From positions 1-64,000 of the forward strand of contig JAAMPI010000060.1 of the NCBI GenBank assembly GCA_013054445.1: 64,000 nucleotides of DNA. Reading direction: 5' to 3'. Both the position numbers and the translations under genes were made by a program. Origin of the DNA: Cudoniella acicularis (Eukaryota; Ascomycota; Leotiomycetes; Helotiales; Helotiaceae). How positions within the stretch are numbered: the stretch's first letter is position 1; the number at the start of each line of letters is the position of its first letter. Below the pieces are notes generated by a model. That model made no database searches. It saw only the letters and a list, made by a program, of their open reading frames with translations, and was not told where the DNA came from. Below, piece by piece: positions 43,591-55,800 of this stretch.

Positions 43591-45575
43591 TTATTCCCTC
43601 GAGAAAAGAAACCCCGCGTTCTGCAATCTCTGCATCACCCCCGCCGGATCATACTTCGCAGCAATCGACTCAATATACGCAAAGCTCCCCGGGCCGTACC
43701 CTCGCAGCACCTCATCACCCACACCTGCGTCGTTGCCCAAGAGGAAAGGAAGTAGGAGGCCTTGTTTCTGAGCGCTGGCCTTTGCGGTGTTGACGAAGTC
43801 GTCGACTTTGGAGGTCGCCAAAGTGGTATTTTCTGGGCTTAGGTAGTCCATGACGATGTTGATCCCTGAGAATAGGTAGGCGTCAGTATGTATCTTCTCT
43901 GATCTTACCTCTTACATTAAAGGCGTTTGGGTACAGAGTGCAGGGGAGAGGCGGACGCCGTGCTGTTAAATTGAGAGGGGTAGGAAACAAGAATGACATA
44001 CACATTTGTGGCACGGGCTCGAGATTGAAGAGGTTCCCGCCGTAGTGAGCGTTGCTTTGCGTCACCAAGTTAGGCAGGACGGCTTGCGGGTCGAAGCTGT
44101 AGAGCATGTTGGGCGGCAGGTTAGCCGAAAGGTTCAGGTACAACTGGTATTGCTCGAGTAGGAACTTATCGTTCGGGATGGTGTGGACGAAAGGTTTGCT
44201 GATGGTGTTTCCCGGGTTAGGCGCGTTTGCAGCTGGGCTGGCAACAACGTCTAGAAGCGTCCCATTGGTTGGACCGGACTCCGTCGACAACACGGGGATT
44301 TTGTAGAACTCGTTGAAGACGGCCGGTCTGAAGGTTGGTTCGCTGTATCCAAGGAAGGCAAGCGTTTGGGTGTTTTGGACTCGTATTTCGATGTTGCTTT
44401 TGATGTCGGTGTTGGGGTTGCTAGTCCAGTTGGCAAACGCGGAGAGGACAGCAGGCGTGTTTTCTGGAGTATAAAGGTAAATTTCGAAGTAGATGTTATT
44501 AGAATTAGGAATTGTGTCCAAATCAAATTCTGTGACGATACCTGTATCAAATATTAGGGAAATGCCTGACGTCAAAGATTCCAACGAAAGGGCGAAGGAA
44601 TCGACTCTACGCACCAAAATTTGTAATGCCGCCCTTTAGAGCATGGAAAAGATCCGAGTTTTCAGTACTTGTTGCGTTTAATATCCTGCCATTTGGGAGA
44701 ACAACCTGGGAAGAAAAGTCAGCAAATTCGCATATCCAAAGGTAGGAACTAGGGAACATACGCCGTATCTTGATATACGGCTCATAGACGTTCCGTATGT
44801 GTTGTAGAATAAACTCAGACCGCCTATATGCCACAAATTAGGATTTCTATTTTGCCCATTCGATCTTGGAAGGGATCGAGAATTTAAACGAACCGAGGAG
44901 AAGAAGGCCGCCAACACCGACCGTAGGTTCTCTTCCACCTAGAACAGTAACATTGTAAGTACTCGCGAAATTATACACAGGACCCCATCTCTGTCCGGGC
45001 CCCACTGTCAGTGTCTTCGTATCTGCGCTCATCGCTAGCCTGTTGAGATTCTGCAACGCAATGAGAACCCCGTCACTCCCCACGCCATTGTAACCGGGGG
45101 CCACAAGATGCCCGCCACTTCTGACGGCAAATTTGGTTTGAAGTATGGAAATGACGATCATGATCAACGAGACATCCTTCTCATTTCTTGGAGTCACGAT
45201 GCAAGCCGGTTCCAGCCAACATGTCTCCGACCTGGGAATTCCATCAGAAATGATATTCAAGAGTAATTCAAGGGGTCTTTTAAAACTGAAAAGGGAAAAT
45301 TACCAAGGAATTTCAAAAAGGGGAGTATAGAATGGGGAACTGGAGCTGAAGGTCTCATTGTCGGAGAACAGCTTCGAGAGCACCTGGCAAGTAAAAGCTG
45401 CATTGCTGGTTGGAATTGGCCCTGGGAACGAGAGGTTCAGGCCGGAAAGAACTTGGGCCGGGGATTGGGTGCTGAGGTCGTTAGAAACTGCGGGCAAGGA
45501 GACAGCAATGCTGCTCAGGGAGAGAAGAGCTAGAAGGCGAGCTGAAAATAACATCGTGGTTGGTTCTGCCAGCAA
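43591..45575 (-). CDS. Secreted-type FAD-linked oxidase (BBE/PCMH family), about 6 exons
   Basis: The start is MLAEPTTMLF at 45575, or the inner Met at 45554, which opens a signal peptide (MLFSARLLALLSLSSIAVSLP). The FAD-binding PCMH region is spread over four exons: SETCWLEPACIVTPRNEKDVS, then FAVRSGGHLVAPGYN (His for covalent flavin) and TVGPGQRWGPVY. It continues with GREPTVGVGG then GLSLFYNTYG, and VVLPNGRILNATSTENSDLFHALKGG. The C-terminal BBE-type segment is YDPAGVMQRLQNAGFLFS. VGVGG replaces the cysteine-containing CxVGG motif, so the flavin link is probably through His only. One junction near 43.88-44.00 kb is unresolved. It is comparable to YanF of the yanuthone cluster, an oxidase acting after prenylation. 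Confidence 0.82.
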
Positions 45576-46403
45576 AAGGCGTGAAACTCTTTGGGGGATG
45601 TTGGAGAGAAGACGGCAAAGAAGTGAAGACGGCTGTTGATTTAGCTACCAAGGCTGGGCCGCTGGAGTTTAAGTATAAAATCCACCTGGAGTATAGGACG
45701 TAATCCCCGGTGAGGCGTGAGACATTTTCATTCCATCCCGCTCAGCCTACTCAGATAGTTAGGCTGTCTCGTTGTAGTGGCCTCATAACGCTGAGCCCCT
45801 CCATCGCATTTCCATCACGATGGGCACCATTTCGGGAGCCCGGGTGGCATAAGTTTGGACTCCACCATAGAGAAATCCTTCACTTTCCGTCCAAATGCAG
45901 CAATTATTAGCCATTGTGGCGTCTGATGCCTCGTCACCAGGTTGGTATTCAAGAAGAACTGTGCCTTTGGCTGGCTTGGTGGCTGTCGAGTGAAGGATTC
46001 TGGCCCGCAACACCGCCCGTGTCAGCGTAACATCCATGTGGTCTTTATGGGTTATTATTCTTAGCAACTACCGAGGTAATTAGTACTTGAATAAAAAACG
46101 TATTGCTTGAATTCAATTTCAAAAAGAATCACCTGTCTTTAAAGCTATGTACTCAAGTTTGAGATCATTTGGAGGGTTCACTGCAGGCCATCGTTCCTGC
46201 ATATACTAGGCCTCCTTCATTATATTTTTGGGACCTTGCAATGTATCATTGGCCGGGGAGAAAAACGTGTCACACGTGGTAATCCCCGTCAAACCACGAG
46301 TTCGCAATGCAATATTTTGTCATGCATTTCCCAGGTAATTACCCAGTTTTGGGGTAGGGTTCTCATCCGAGTTGTTGGAGTTAACCCTTGTCAATCAGCC
46401 TTA

Positions 46404-46411
46404 TCGGCCGA
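46404..46411. promoter_or_regulatory. TCGGCCGA palindrome (candidate cluster regulator site)
   Basis: Located 264 bases before the prenyltransferase ATG and 829 bases before the FAD-oxidase ATG. CGG and CCG half-sites facing each other are what Zn2Cys6 regulators bind. The same octamer recurs in the other upstream regions of the cluster. Confidence 0.5.
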
Positions 46412-46473
46412 GATGGGCGGTTCCCGAAAAGCGCTTCGGTCCAGATCTCAAGTGCATACTAGATGCGCAACAA

Positions 46474-46489
46474 TGTCGGGAATCCGACA
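46474..46489. promoter_or_regulatory. Inverted repeat TGTCGG N4 CCGACA upstream of the prenyltransferase
   Basis: Perfect 6-bp arms around GAAT, 186 bases before the UbiA ATG. It is another possible Zn2Cys6-type site (CGG N4 CCG). Binding is not shown. Confidence 0.35.
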
Positions 46490-46674
46490 CATTGGTGCCT
46501 GGATTTCAACACATGCAAATCCTTGTTATCTGTCAGTCAGCTCTGAAAGGGAAGGATCAATGATAACTTTAAATAGCTTTGCGATGCCAGCATAGTTCAT
46601 ATCTAGCACTCAGTAGTTCTGCTGTATAGAACCCACATCCCAGATTTGACAAATTTAACAACAAAAACTTCAAA

Positions 46675-47923
46675 ATGGAGAAGAAGAGCTCTCAATATCA
46701 GGAAAAGACTTCAAGTCCGGAGAAAAATTCCTCTAGGGATGTATTTCGTGGGGTTTGGGAGCTGGCTCGCCTCCACACGCGAGAGGCCTGGTTATGTTGG
46801 TATCCAGCAGGTGGGTCGTCACATTATCCAGCTTGCTAGAAATTTTATTTCGGTGTAGCTAATTCATGTTAGTCTGGGGAGCCTGTCTCTCAGCAGGAAC
46901 ACAAAATGCATCGCTCGACGTGATGTCTTTTCTGCGAATCCTATTTGGAATCATAACCAGCATCACTGCTTCTCACTGCATCATGTGTACTTTTAAGTGA
47001 GTAAACTCCTGCTCTTTAGTTTTAAAAGTCTCTTCAGAGGCGCTGGTTATTTCTGTTGATCTTTCATTTGACGCATTGCTAATGCAATCACCACCAATTA
47101 GTGACATATGCGACCGCAACCTTGATCTCCATGTCGAGCGATGCAAGACTCGGCCTCTACCTGCTGGAATGCTTACCACGACTGAAGCTATTCTGGCTTT
47201 TATAGCTTGGATCCCTATAACTATTGGCATCACATGGATCTCTCTCGGTGATGTGGGTGTGATGACATTTGCTCCAATTTGGGTCCTCAGCTTGATATAC
47301 CCCTTCATGAAGAGAATAATACCATTCCCTCAGGTGGTCCTTGGTGCCGTTATTGGAGGTGCGGTCTTCCCCGGTTGGGCATCAATCACGAACAGCCTTG
47401 AAGGACTTGATCAAGCATTGCCACTGTTTGCAGCTGTCTTTTTCTGGGTTGTGTACTTTGACGTTTTCTATGCGACTCAGGTACGTGCTAAAATAAAAAC
47501 TCTCATTAAGCCAGGGAAATGCCACTTAACCAGAAGAACCAACACTAAACTGAAAAATAGGATACCCCCGATGACAAAAAAGTCGGTGTCAAGTCACTTG
47601 CCGTTCTCCTAGGCTCCAAAGCCTGGATCTTCCTCGCATTTCTCGGTTTGCTACAAATCACCTTCTTCGTCGTCACGGCTTTCAAAGCAAAAATGTCGCT
47701 CATCTTTTGGGTCTTTGGTGTGGGTGTCTGGGCCGGCAACATCCCTTGGCATGTGCTCTCGCTGGATGTTTCGGACCGAAATTCGGGCGGGAGGATCTTC
47801 AAAGCCAATATTATTCTAGGGCTTTACATGACCGCGGTTGCGCTAGTGGAGTTGGTTGTCACCCACGTCAATATTCCCAGCTTGCAGCATCTTTTCAAGT
47901 TGCAAGTTAATGAACTTCGCTGA
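46675..47923 (+). CDS. UbiA-family aromatic prenyltransferase, 4 exons
   Basis: Exons 46675-46810, 46873-46996, 47102-47480 and 47561-47923 sum to 1,002 nt, 333 residues. The first Asp-rich motif, NDICDRNLD (NDxxDxxxD, assembled across intron 2), and the second, in YATQDTPDDKKVGVKSLAVLLGS, bind Mg-diphosphate and are both complete. Seven to nine hydrophobic helices follow the family layout, with SLIYPFMKRIIPFPQVVLG in the middle. It is an integral membrane enzyme that would attach an isoprenoid chain (farnesyl in the yanuthone pathway, enzyme YanG) to the polyketide-derived phenol or hydroquinone. This step makes the product a meroterpenoid. The gene lies divergent to the FAD oxidase. Confidence 0.93.
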
Positions 47924-48621
47924 TTAATGTCATGGCATTGAGTTGGAATTACTGGACGCTGATTAAAAATACTGAAGCGACACTCTTGCACGAAGCAAGA
48001 AATATCAAGAGCAATTAAAAACATAGCACCTAGATTTATAAATTGGAGTTTGAGATGGATTTTTTTTAAGATTTAGAAGCCAATATCAATGGCATTTGAA
48101 AAGAACGCATTTAGACTTACACGTTTAAATTTGAGATGAAACTGTTTTTTTTTTACAAGATTTAGAGTCATGAAATTTGATTTGTAAAGGAATCTCCTTT
48201 TCTTAACATTACCGAAAGAACCACTAAAAAACTCCAATACCAATTTTTCTTCTTCTACATTCTCTGTTCGTTGTACTTCTGAAGGGGTCAATTGAGTTTG
48301 AATTTTACATGTTGAATACTAATGTTCTGCCTTGCCTTCTGGAACGGCGAGTTGGGCCGGCCCCCCTTTAATTTACAATCAGCACTTCGCCTAACTAGTG
48401 CCTTAGATTTCAGACTTTGAGAACATGAAGTGGAGTTGCGCATGGTAAGCAGGAATTATGAATGATTCATCCTCTACGGCGTAGCGACCGTCATAAAAAA
48501 TAAGGTAAATAGCTTTGCACTTGCACTGCACGCCCAATTCTGAGTCATGTACGCATTGTTTGGGGGCTGAGGTGGGGTTTAAGCGATTGCCCTGGAAAAG
48601 GGGGAGTTCTCTTACGTAAGT

Positions 48622-48633
48622 TCTCGGCCGAGA
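48622..48633. promoter_or_regulatory. TCTCGGCCGAGA palindrome (contains TCGGCCGA)
   Basis: Perfect 12-bp palindrome 348 bases before the MFS ATG. It is the longest version of the shared octamer and lies one base after another perfect palindrome, CTTACGTAAG. Confidence 0.5.
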
Positions 48634-48818
48634 GTCTCGGGTGGAATATTGTTGGGCTTGAGAGCTGAACATGTGGCTTACAGATTTATCAATTAAATAA
48701 TCCCGACACCCAACAACTGTGACCGCCTGAAAGCTACGAGTACAATTGCTTACGAGGAATGTTCAGTTAATTGAAAGTGATTTCACATGAACATGAAATC
48801 TTTAGTAAATAGACTTGT

Positions 48819-48865
48819 GTTCGGTTACACCGAACTTTTGTAATGTGATCGGTACGACACCGATC
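48819..48865. promoter_or_regulatory. Pair of CGGT/ACCG inverted repeats before the MFS gene
   Basis: GTTCGGT-TAC-ACCGAAC (48819-48835) and GATCGGT-ACGAC-ACCGATC (48847-48865) have perfect 7-bp arms, are 11 bases apart and end about 115 bases before the ATG. They read as CGG N5 CCG and CGG N7 CCG. Tandem perfect dyads this close to a start suggest an operator for a dimeric Zn2Cys6 regulator. Confidence 0.5.
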
Positions 48866-48980
48866 GATTTCTATACATAGTTCATGCTTCTAGTAAAAGT
48901 GGAGCTTTATTCACTGTTTCCTAATTATTTTCTTTTCCCTCACAAACGCAACCACTGAAGCAAGACTGCAGCGTGAAAAG

Positions 48981-50789
48981 ATGTCCGCTGGTGAGACAAC
49001 TTTCGCCAGTGATGAATTATCAACGCCATCAACGGAGGATCTCTCCTCGCAACCCAATCCCGAGAAGAACAAAAGCCCTGACGGTTCACTACAAGCTCTA
49101 CAGAGCGGTGGGTTTGAAGTCGGTGAAGAAGAAGCCGTCTACCCTGGAACTCTGACCCGCAGCCTTCTCATTCTCGGCATCTCCTGCTCAGCATTTCTCG
49201 TGGCCTTGGATCGAACCATCGTCGCCAGCGCAATCCCACACATCACGGATGACTTCAAATCACCTAGTGATGCTGGATGGTATGGAAGTGCCTATCTTCT
49301 TACGTAAGTCATTACCTTCGCCCATCGTGAAGCAGGCCCGTACATTCTAACAGATGCTGCTGCCAACAGATCGTGCGCTTTTCAGCCGACATTTGGTCGC
49401 GTCTTTACAAACTTCAATGTGCGATGGAGCTTCTTGGCCGCCTTGGGGGTATTCGAACTCGGATCCTTGTTATGTGGCGCTGCTCCCAACTCTGATACTC
49501 TGATTGTGGGGCGTGCTATCGCTGGCATCGGCTGTGCTGGTGTCTTTGCAGGATGTCTACTCATCATCACTCTTTGTATTCCATTGGCCAAAAGACCAGT
49601 GTACATGGCGGGTGTTGGTGGAATGTAAGTCTTTGAATAGTTTTCATCTCTACGAACCTTTGCTAATGGGGCTTGGGAAAACAGTTTCGGACTTGGTTCC
49701 ATAGCAGGGCCTGTCATCGGCGGTGCCTTTACAGAGAACATCTCTTGGCGTTGGTGTTTCTACATCAATCTCCCCATTGGCGCCGTAACTACCTTGATCG
49801 TCCTTTTCTTCTTCCACCCAGCGCAGAAGACGAATGCCGGAACATTCCTCGAAAGAATTGTCAAGCTCGATCTCGTCGGGAATTTCCTGCTGATTAGTGC
49901 CATCGTGATGCTGCTCTTGGCTCTGCAGTGGGGTGGCGACGAGTATGCTTGGAATAGCGCTACAACCATCGGCTTGATTGTTGGCGCAGTAATCGAGTTA
50001 TGCATTTTCATCGCATGGCAAATTTACCGTGGCCCCGAAGCTCTTGTGCGTCCGGAGATTGTTTCTCAGAGAACTGTGGCCGCGAGCTTGGTGTTCGGCT
50101 TCTTTCTCTCCGGCGCCCTGCTGGTGCACACTTACTACATCCCATATTGGTTTCAAGCTATCGAGAATGCATCGGCAGAGAAATCTGGAATCAACATGAT
50201 TCCTTATTTGCTCAGTAATTTTGTCTTTTCTATCATAGCCGGTATCACCGTTCAAAGAACCGGCTATGTTCTTCCAGCTGCGATCCTTTCTCCTCTGGTT
50301 GCGGTTGTAGGAAGTGGCCTCATCATTACATTTTCGGAGACCATCTCAACTGCTCGGTGGGCAGGATATACCGTGTTGGCAGGAGCAGGAGTTGGAATTG
50401 GCATGCAGCAAGGAGTTGTGGCCGTGCAGTCGGTATTACCTCGAGATTCGGTCGCCATCGGGACTGCTCTTGTCCTCTTTGTACAAAGTCTTTCTGGTGC
50501 AATATTTGTGTCAGTGGGTAATTCGATTCTTCGGAATGAACTATCCATGGGTCTTGATACAGCCAAACTACCAGGCGTTGACATTCCAAAGGTTCTGTCA
50601 GCGGGAGCGACGGCTGTAAGGCAGCTGGTTCCGGATGCTGAACTGGGTGCCTTCCTTTCGATTTACAACAGTGCACTTCAAAAGGTATTCATAGTGGCGG
50701 TCCCTTTAGCTGGAGTATCTTTACTTGGAGCAGTTTTCATAGAGTGGAAGAGCATCAAGGACAAAGAAATAATGATAGGAGGGGAGTAA
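48981..50789 (+). CDS. MFS drug/metabolite efflux transporter (DHA2-like, 14 helices), 3 exons
   Basis: Exons 48981-49303, 49370-49624 and 49685-50789 encode 560 residues. After a 50-residue hydrophilic N-terminus comes [31 protein letters not shown], the fungal DHA2 motif with the conserved LDxTIVxx[15 protein letters not shown] replaces the helix 2-3 loop, and [32 protein letters not shown] is motif C plus the family's [10 protein letters not shown] segment. It resembles AflT-type pumps and would export the meroterpenoid, giving self-protection. It sits between the prenyltransferase and the decarboxylase and carries the strongest putative regulator sites of the cluster. Confidence 0.92.
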
Positions 50790-51319
50790 ATGGATGGCAG
50801 TTGTGTATTAGTCCGATTTCTTGCTATTGTTCCTATGACGTTGTCAACTCCAAAGCATGTTAATTTATCTGAACGTTTGAAATACGAGTGAACAAATCAA
50901 ATTGCTCGGCGTAGAAACCACCTAACTAGCTGGCTATTTCACGCATGGTAAGCTGACGTATAAGTGAAACCCCACAAAAAATCCTCAAAATAATAAAATA
51001 ATTTCGAATAATTAATTTCGTTAAAAATAGCTAGACCTATATTGGGGCTTTTTAAGAACTTGAATATTTAAACATTATGCGCTAGCTCATCTCAAAGAGG
51101 TTAAACACTTGAAGTGTTTTTCTCACGAACCTACGTGAAACACCGAGTAGGCGGAATGAAATTCAAGCGAAGGCGCAGCAGGCGAGGAACAGAATTTTAA
51201 AATCCGTCGGCCGATAACAAATGTAAGATATAAGTTTCCATGTAGATCACTGCGTCACCCTGCTCTTAAAAAGTCGCGAATCCCCGTACCCTTCGCTCGT
51301 CTAAGCAAGCAACCCCAAC
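50790..51319 (+). promoter_or_regulatory. Promoter region of the decarboxylase gene
   Basis: 530 bases. TCGGCCGA lies at 51207-51214, 106 bases before the ATG. A GAGTAGGCGG word precedes it. Otherwise no recognisable element. Confidence 0.45.
51207..51214. promoter_or_regulatory. TCGGCCGA palindrome upstream of the decarboxylase
   Basis: The shared octamer in the context CCGTCGGCCGATAA, 106 bases before the ATG, the closest of all copies to its gene. Confidence 0.5.
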
Positions 51320-52364
51320 ATGACTTCTAGTACTCCCAACCAGAAAATTGATGTTCATCATCATTTCGTTCCGAAATGCTATGCAGATGGTTTGTCACCC
51401 ACTACGTAAAAAGTCACTCTACTGACAAAATGCTCAATCAGCATTCAGCCGCGACCCCTCGGGCTGGAAACTGCCCTCATGGGACGTCGAATCAAGCAAA
51501 TCCCTAATGCGCGACCTCAACATCGGCACTTCGATACTCTCCCTCACCGCACCCGGGTGTGCGGTTCTCTCAGGCCCCGCAGCTGCGTCTCTCGCCCGCG
51601 AAGTCAACGAGTCCGCGGCCGAGATTCGCAATGCTGACCCCGCGCATTTTGGCTTCTTCGCAGCGCTCCCGCCCCTTTTAGATGATATCCCCGCTACGCT
51701 AGCAGAGATAGCATACGCGCTCGATGTCCTCAAGGCGGATGGCGTAACGCTGTATACACGGACCGGGCCGGGCCACACTTACCTGGGCAACCCGGCATTG
51801 GTGCCGATCTGGGAGGAGTTGAACCGGCGACATGCCGTAGTGTTTGTGCACCCAACACACATGGTAGATACACAGCTTGTGAACCCGCAACTACCGCAGC
51901 CGATGATTGATTATCCGCACGAGACGACGCGGGCAGCCGTGGATCTCATCGTGAATAACCGCGTTCGCGAATATCCGCACTGCAAGATTATTCTCAGCCA
52001 TGCGGGCGGCACTTTCCCATACCTGGCGACCCGGGCCGCGGAGATGCTACCAGATTACGGGCTTAGTACGAAGCTAGCGGAGGAGTTCATGCAGGATGCG
52101 AGGGAGCTGTATTATGATTTGGCGTTGTCTGGGAATGAGTATACGCTTGGGTTGTTGACTAAGTTCGCGAGAGAAGATCATATTTTGTTTGGTTCAGATT
52201 TTCCTTATGCGCCGGAGAAGACGATCCGGACACATACAAAGAATTTTGAGGTGTTTGAGATAGGTGATATGTCCAGGTATGAGATTGACAGGGGGAATGC
52301 CTTGAAACTTTTTCCGAGGTTGAAGGACGCGTTGCGACCGGGCCAGACAGAAAATGAGCACTAA
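51320..52364 (+). CDS. Amidohydrolase-family 6-methylsalicylic acid decarboxylase, 2 exons
   Basis: Exons 51320-51389 and 51442-52364 encode 330 residues. The start ATG is split from the longer second exon by a 52-nt intron; without it the N-terminal metal site would be lost. Metal ligands of the ACMSD-like amidohydrolase fold are visible: DVHHHF near the N-terminus, VFVHPTH, ILSHAGG and the Asp in LFGSDFPY. Among fungal homologues are YanB (yanuthone) and PatG (patulin), which convert 6-MSA to m-cresol. The gene lies next to a 6-MSA synthase, which supports that reaction. It is cytosolic with no signal peptide. Confidence 0.9.
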
Positions 52365-52855
52365 AACAGTTTTGTTTTGTCAATTGTAACCTGATGCAAT
52401 TCGCGAAATAAATTTATTGCTCTTTTGATTCAATTCACGAACTGAAACTTGCTCCTTTCGTTCGATTCAGGAAATAACTTTATTGTTCTTTTCTGTGTGC
52501 AGAGTCTCCAACTGCCTCCGGGCGGCCCCTTTCTTGCTGTCTGAATATTCCTCCTGCTGTGAGTGTTTCGTATGTAAACCGGTGGATGTTGTGACATATC
52601 ATATATGGCGGTCAAAACCGTCAAATTTGAATTTCCCGAAAGGGGTGTAGAAAGTATATGAATCAAAAAAGACACATTGAGAGACCGAGGTATAAAGTCT
52701 CGAATTTAATTGTCTAAAATAACAGTAACACCTCTATATTGGATCCATAATTTAAAAATATGGCCCCGTGGAATCAATCTATAAAGAATCCTCCCCTCCC
52801 GTGTCTATCCCTGCCTCTAACCATTGGTATATGAAATCCTCCAAAAGAAAACCAA
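52365..52855. other. Convergent spacer between decarboxylase and PKS
   Basis: About 490 bases holding two 3' UTRs. No other feature recognised. Confidence 0.5.
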
Positions 52856-55800
52856 CTACACACTCCCCCCCATCTCCTTAACGAAATGTTGAACGAGATG
52901 CATCACCGTCGGGCAATTCCAAACCAGTGTCGGCCCAACCTTCACCTTTAGCGCATTCTGCAACTTCATCCTTAACCCCACCGTCATCACACTATCCATC
53001 CCCAACTCCACCAACGCCACGTTCGCATCCACGTTCTCGACAGGCAATGACAACGTCGCAGCAACACATTCCACGACCGTCTTTGTCAACGCAGCTTTCA
53101 GCTCTTCACCCGTCAGAGATTTGATGTCCACAACTTCACTTCCAACGGTCTTATTGCTCTGGCCAACACCAACATCTTTCTCTCTGCGTCGAATGATATC
53201 ACTCAAAATCGGATGCGGCAACGGCTCATTCGCCTCTAGCACGCGCGCATGCAAAACAACCGCAAGATCACTCTTCGTCTTGAAGATCCTTTCCCACGCA
53301 ACAAAGGCCTCGTCACGCGTGATATCCGTGATGCCACGAGCATGGAGCTCTGCATCAATATACCGCGTGCTAGCCGCCATGCCTAGAGCGCGCCAGCTCG
53401 TCCACAGCATGCTCACTGTGTTATCGCCCAAGGATCGGCGATGTGCCGCCATGCTGTCTAGGAATGCATTTCCAGAGGCGTAGGCTGCTTGGCCTGGGAA
53501 ACCGAGTAACTGTCCACAGGACGAGAACAAAACCATGAAGTCGAGGCTTTTGGCGGGGAAGAGGTGGTGCAGGGCCATAGCTCCCTTGATTTTGGGAGAG
53601 ATGACTGAGTTAAACGCGGTATCTGTGGTTTCGAGAACGGGTTCGTTGGCGAGGGTTCCTGCTGCGTGAACTACTCCGAGGACAGGTGGCAGGTGAAGGG
53701 TATCGAGAGCTTCTTGGAGTTTGGTGTGGGAATCTGAGGAACACATGTCGACCGAAACCGGATAGACGGATACACCGAGATCTTCTAGGGCTCGAACTTT
53801 CGCAACCACAGAGGTAGTCTCCGCATCATGGTCATTATTGAGCCAATTTCGTCGCCGGGGAAGTTGTCGTCGGGAGATGAGAACGAGTCGTTTGGCTCCT
53901 TGAGAGGCAAGATAAGTGGCAACTTCCAAGCCGAGTGCTCCGAGCCCGCCAGTGATGAGATATGTACCGCTCGGGCGGATGCAAAAGGAAGAGGATGAAG
54001 AGCGCTCTGAAGATTCTGACTCCTTAGGAAATTGTCGGAGGCGTGCATGACGCGCAATTGAATCTTGGATCCTGACTACATCCACGCCTTGAACGTACCG
54101 GAGAGCTTGCAATGGGAAGCGTTCATCTTCCACATCGATCAAACCTTTGAAAGTGTCTCCCTCTTCGGATTGCATAATGCGAGCCAAGCCGTGGAGAGCA
54201 GATTGAGAAACGGCTGGATAATCCATGGCCCCGGCAACATTACTAGTTATGCAAAATAAGCTGGCATGACTTTGCCCATTGTTCGCCGCGAGATACTTCA
54301 CTGCTGTGAGCAATCTCTGGCAGTTTCGCTCAGAAATGGCATAAACATCATCTGCACCCGTTGAAGCATTTGCAATCATCACAACCGCCGCCCCCTTTTT
54401 GACTTGATATCCGGTGTCAAATTCAGTGAAGGTTTCATGCTCAAGTCCTACTTTGTCCAACTGGGTTCGATAACCTTTGAGAATTGAGGATTCTTCTGCG
54501 AGAAATATGATCTTGGAAAAGCTGAATGGCTCTTCTGCCAACTGAGCAGGTGGCCAGACCATTCTGTAAACCAAATCTGCATCACCATTTGACTGGCCAG
54601 CAGTGCCTTCAATCCCAGCAAATTTGAGACTTTGAATTTCTACAACAACGTTTCCGGCTCCATCGAGAATCAGGATATCAGCAGCGAACTCCTCATCGCA
54701 CTTCTGAACATAGATGTGGACTTCCTTCGGAGGTGCTTTGGTAGATACAGTGACACTCCCAATTGCCGTTGGCATGCGGAGCAATGGGTTCTTATAGAAG
54801 ATGGTCGAACTGACAGATGTTGCAGCATCGAGCATGGACGCCCAAGATGCGGGGTTGAGCTGTTTCGATGCCTCTACTTGGTCGCGGTCCGGATCAGTGT
54901 GCACCACTGCCAGCATGGCATTGTCACTTTCCCAATGCTCAACTACCTTCCAAGGGAACCCCATCTCGGAGACACCAACGTCGGCAAGATAATCGATTGA
55001 AAAGGTATCGCTGAGACGTCTAGTGCAGCGTTGTTTGAGCTCACAGAGATGCACCTTGCCAAATGATGTGAGATCGGCGGCTGGCGTAAGTTGCGTTTTG
55101 GTGTTTGTGACCCAGGACTTCTCAGTACTTGCAGCAGCATCGACTAAGCGAGATGAAATCATCATCTGATTGTTATCTAACAAGACTTGGACCTCACGTG
55201 GAGGTTCGATGACGACAGGCACGCGGAGCGAGACATCTTTCAATGCGAAACCGGGAGAAGCAGAGAGGAAAGTGTTGAGGAGGACCGCAGCAGGTACGAT
55301 TTCGGATCCATGGAGGGGATGGTTCCCTGGGAAGGGTTTCGATTGTGAGTTAAGGTGAGTTTGCCAGACAGTGCCGCTTGTGCCATTGATCTGAGTGCGG
55401 CCACCCAAAAGAACGTGTTCTCGAACATTGTGGCCAACACTCCTCCCAGCAGCGGCGTTGGTGACCTTCCGCCAATATGGTTGGTGATTCCATTTCGTGC
55501 CAGGGAGATGTCGGAGCCAATCTCCTGCCAAGAAATCTTGAAAGTTGACTTGTTCACCAGAGCAGTAAAGCTTCCCAAGTGTATTCAAGAGGCATTTTTG
55601 AACGTCTTTATTTCGAAGCATGGTTGGGATGACAGTTGCATCGGTGATTTCCGCTTGGAGCATCGTTTCGTTAATAGAATGTGTGACAATTGGATGAGTC
55701 GAAACTTCCAAGAAGGTTCGATAACCGTCTGCTGCAGCGGCAAGGATGGTCGATGTGAGACGAACCGGTTTGATCATGTTGTCCACCCAGTAGTCGATAT

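Larger units (their letters stand above)
45576..46674. promoter_or_regulatory. Divergent regulatory region (FAD oxidase / UbiA prenyltransferase)
   Basis: About 1.1 kb between two divergent cluster genes. It contains TCGGCCGA at 46404 and the inverted repeat TGTCGG-GAAT-CCGACA at 46474-46489. A minus-strand frame at 45783-46067 (MDVTLTRAVLRARILHS...) of about 85 residues has no recognisable domain. It could be a small gene or a relic, and I leave it uncalled. Confidence 0.5.
47924..48980 (+). promoter_or_regulatory. Intergenic region upstream of the cluster MFS transporter
   Basis: About 1.06 kb. The 3' flank of the prenyltransferase comes first. The right part contains CTTACGTAAG (48611-48620) next to TCTCGGCCGAGA (48622-48633), and two further inverted repeats at 48819-48835 and 48847-48865. 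Short minus-strand frames show no domain. Confidence 0.5.

Noticed and set aside
48611..48620. CTTACGTAAG palindrome as a separate regulatory site
   Set aside because: Perfect but seen only once among the cluster promoters, so there is no support beyond its position next to TCTCGGCCGAGA.
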